A DNA stretch of 64,000 bases from Streptomyces sp. SLBN-31 (GTDB taxonomy: Bacteria > Actinomycetota > Actinomycetes > Streptomycetales > Streptomycetaceae): NCBI RefSeq assembly GCF_006715395.1, contig NZ_VFNC01000002.1, positions 3,720,001-3,784,000 on the forward strand, in the 5' to 3' direction. Position 1 is the first letter of the stretch; the number at the start of each line of letters is the position of its first letter. The position numbers and the translations under genes were made by a program. Positions 62,896 through 64,000 of this stretch are shown here, piece after piece. The notes under the pieces are model-generated. The model was not told where the DNA came from. It was given only the letters and a program-made list of their open reading frames with translations, and did not search any database.

Positions 62896-64000
62896 TGGCC
62901 CTCACCGGACGCACCGCACTCCTCGCGGCACTCGGCTCCGTACCTGTCGGCATCTGGGACCCCGGCTGGGCCGGCATCCTCGCCGTGAACGCCCCGCTGG
63001 CGGTGGCCTGCGCCTGCGACTTCGCCCTGGCAGCGCCGGTACGACGACTCGGCCTGACCCGCTCCGGCGACACCAACGTGCGCCTGGGCGAGACCGCCGA
63101 CGTCACCCTCACGGTCACCAACCCGTCCCGTCGCGTGCTCCGGGCACGCCTGCGCGACGCCTGGCCGCCCAGCAGCTGGCAGCCCGGTACCGAGGTCGAT
63201 GCATCCCGCCACCGTCTGACGGTCCCCGCGGGCGAACGCCGCCGCGTCACCACGCGCCTGCGCCCGACCCGCCGCGGCAACCGCCAGGCCGACCGCGTGA
63301 CGATCCGCTCCTACGGCCCCCTCGGCCTGTTCACCCGCCAGGGCACCCACAAAGTCCCCTGGACGGTCCGCGTCCTACCGCCCTTCACCAGCCGCAAGCA
63401 CCTTCCGTCCAAGCTGGCCCGCCTACGCGAACTGGACGGCCGCACCAGCGTGCTCATCCGCGGCGAAGGAACGGAATTCGACAGCCTCCGCGAGTACGTC
63501 CCCGGCGACGACACTCGCTCCATCGACTGGCGCGCGACAGCCCGCCAGTCCACCGTCGCCGTACGCACCTGGCGCCCGGAGCGCGACCGCCACATCCTCC
63601 TGGTCCTCGACACCGGCCGCACCGCGGCAGGCCGCGTGGGCGACGCCCCGCGCCTCGACGCCTCCATGGACGCGGCCCTGCTCCTGGCAGCCCTCGCATC
63701 CCGCGCCGGCGACCGCGTGGACCTACTGGCATACGACCGCCGAGTCCGGGCCATCGTCCAAGGCCGCACGGTCCGTGACGTCCTCCCCTCCCTGGTGAAC
63801 GCCATGGCCACGCTCGAACCCGAGCTGGTCGAACTGGACGCTCGCGGCCTGACAGCCACAGCCCTCCGTACGGCCCCTCGCCGCTCCCTGATCGTCCTGC
63901 TGACCAGTCTCGACGCGGCCCCCGTGGAAGAGGGGCTGCTCCCCGTCCTGTCCCAACTCACCCAGCGGCACACGGTCCTGGTGGCATCCGTGGGCGACCC
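62895..64000 (+). CDS. DUF58 protein, 3' truncated by window
   Basis: First ~368 residues of a DUF58 (YeaD2-like) protein; the frame is open at the window end. Two TM-prone segments at the N terminus (LLAALGSVPVGIWDPGWAGILAVNAPLAVACACDFALA), a beta-rich extracytoplasmic-type domain (GETADVTLTVTNPSRRVLRARLRD), then the DUF58 signature FDSLREYVPGDDTRSIDWRATARQ and a VWA-like part with ILLVLDTGRT (metal-site DxS is D-T-G here). Typical client of the upstream MoxR ATPase. The ATG at 62895 shares its A with the MoxR stop. Confidence 0.92.

Overview
The window is about 64 kb of a Streptomyces chromosome. The evidence is the very high GC content with almost invariably G/C third codon positions, GTG and TTG starts, and gene order typical of the genus core (ssrA-smpB, ftsEX, prfB, the pkaA/pkaB kinase pair, a 180-kDa-class NAD-glutamate dehydrogenase, secA, hpf, lpqB-mtrB-mtrA). 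From memory the order resembles the S. coelicolor SCO296x-SCO302x region; no database was consulted. I see no tRNA, rRNA, CRISPR array, transposase, integrase or phage gene. This is core chromosome with a few repeats and one gene remnant.

Left part (1-21 kb). The 3' end of a secreted family-3 glycosidase converges on a secreted CE1/PHB-depolymerase-like esterase. The trans-translation pair follows (tmRNA 2572-2963 and smpB), then a PDZ-S41 protease, ftsX, ftsE, a tiny zinc-ribbon membrane protein, a sortase (LAETG) surface protein and prfB. Two membrane Ser/Thr kinases (pkaB, pkaA) lie divergent to a large FHA/EssC-like ATPase protein. A sugar ABC importer (binding protein and two permeases, no ATPase) comes next; one of its permeases carries an inserted Ig-like domain.

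Middle (21-36 kb) is a cell-wall glycopolymer region. It has three tandem fusions of a family-2 glycosyltransferase with a TagF-like glycerophosphotransferase, three polytopic GT-C type membrane glycosyltransferases, and a two-gene TagGH/Wzm-Wzt polymer exporter under a divergent TetR regulator. Between them are an Ohr/OhrR peroxide module and a 26-codon galE remnant that ends exactly at a copy of a dispersed repeat. Together the genes could build sugar/polyol-phosphate chains (GT2-TagF fusions), attach lipid-linked sugars (GT-C enzymes) and export the polymer (TagGH).

Right part (36-64 kb) is mostly housekeeping: NAD-GDH, a DJ-1/PfpI protein, a HAD phosphatase, DUF6912 and Rv3235-family proteins, secA, a GNAT acetyltransferase, an AlkX/YcaQ-type DNA glycosylase, an orphan NarL-type regulator, long-form HPF, a ComF-like protein, lpqB-mtrB-mtrA and mtnA. 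On the plus strand a tightly overlapped operon follows (proline/glycine-rich membrane protein, DUF4129, DUF4350, MoxR ATPase, DUF58) that runs off the window. Convergent gene pairs are often separated by long perfect hairpins (7025, 35989, 44419).
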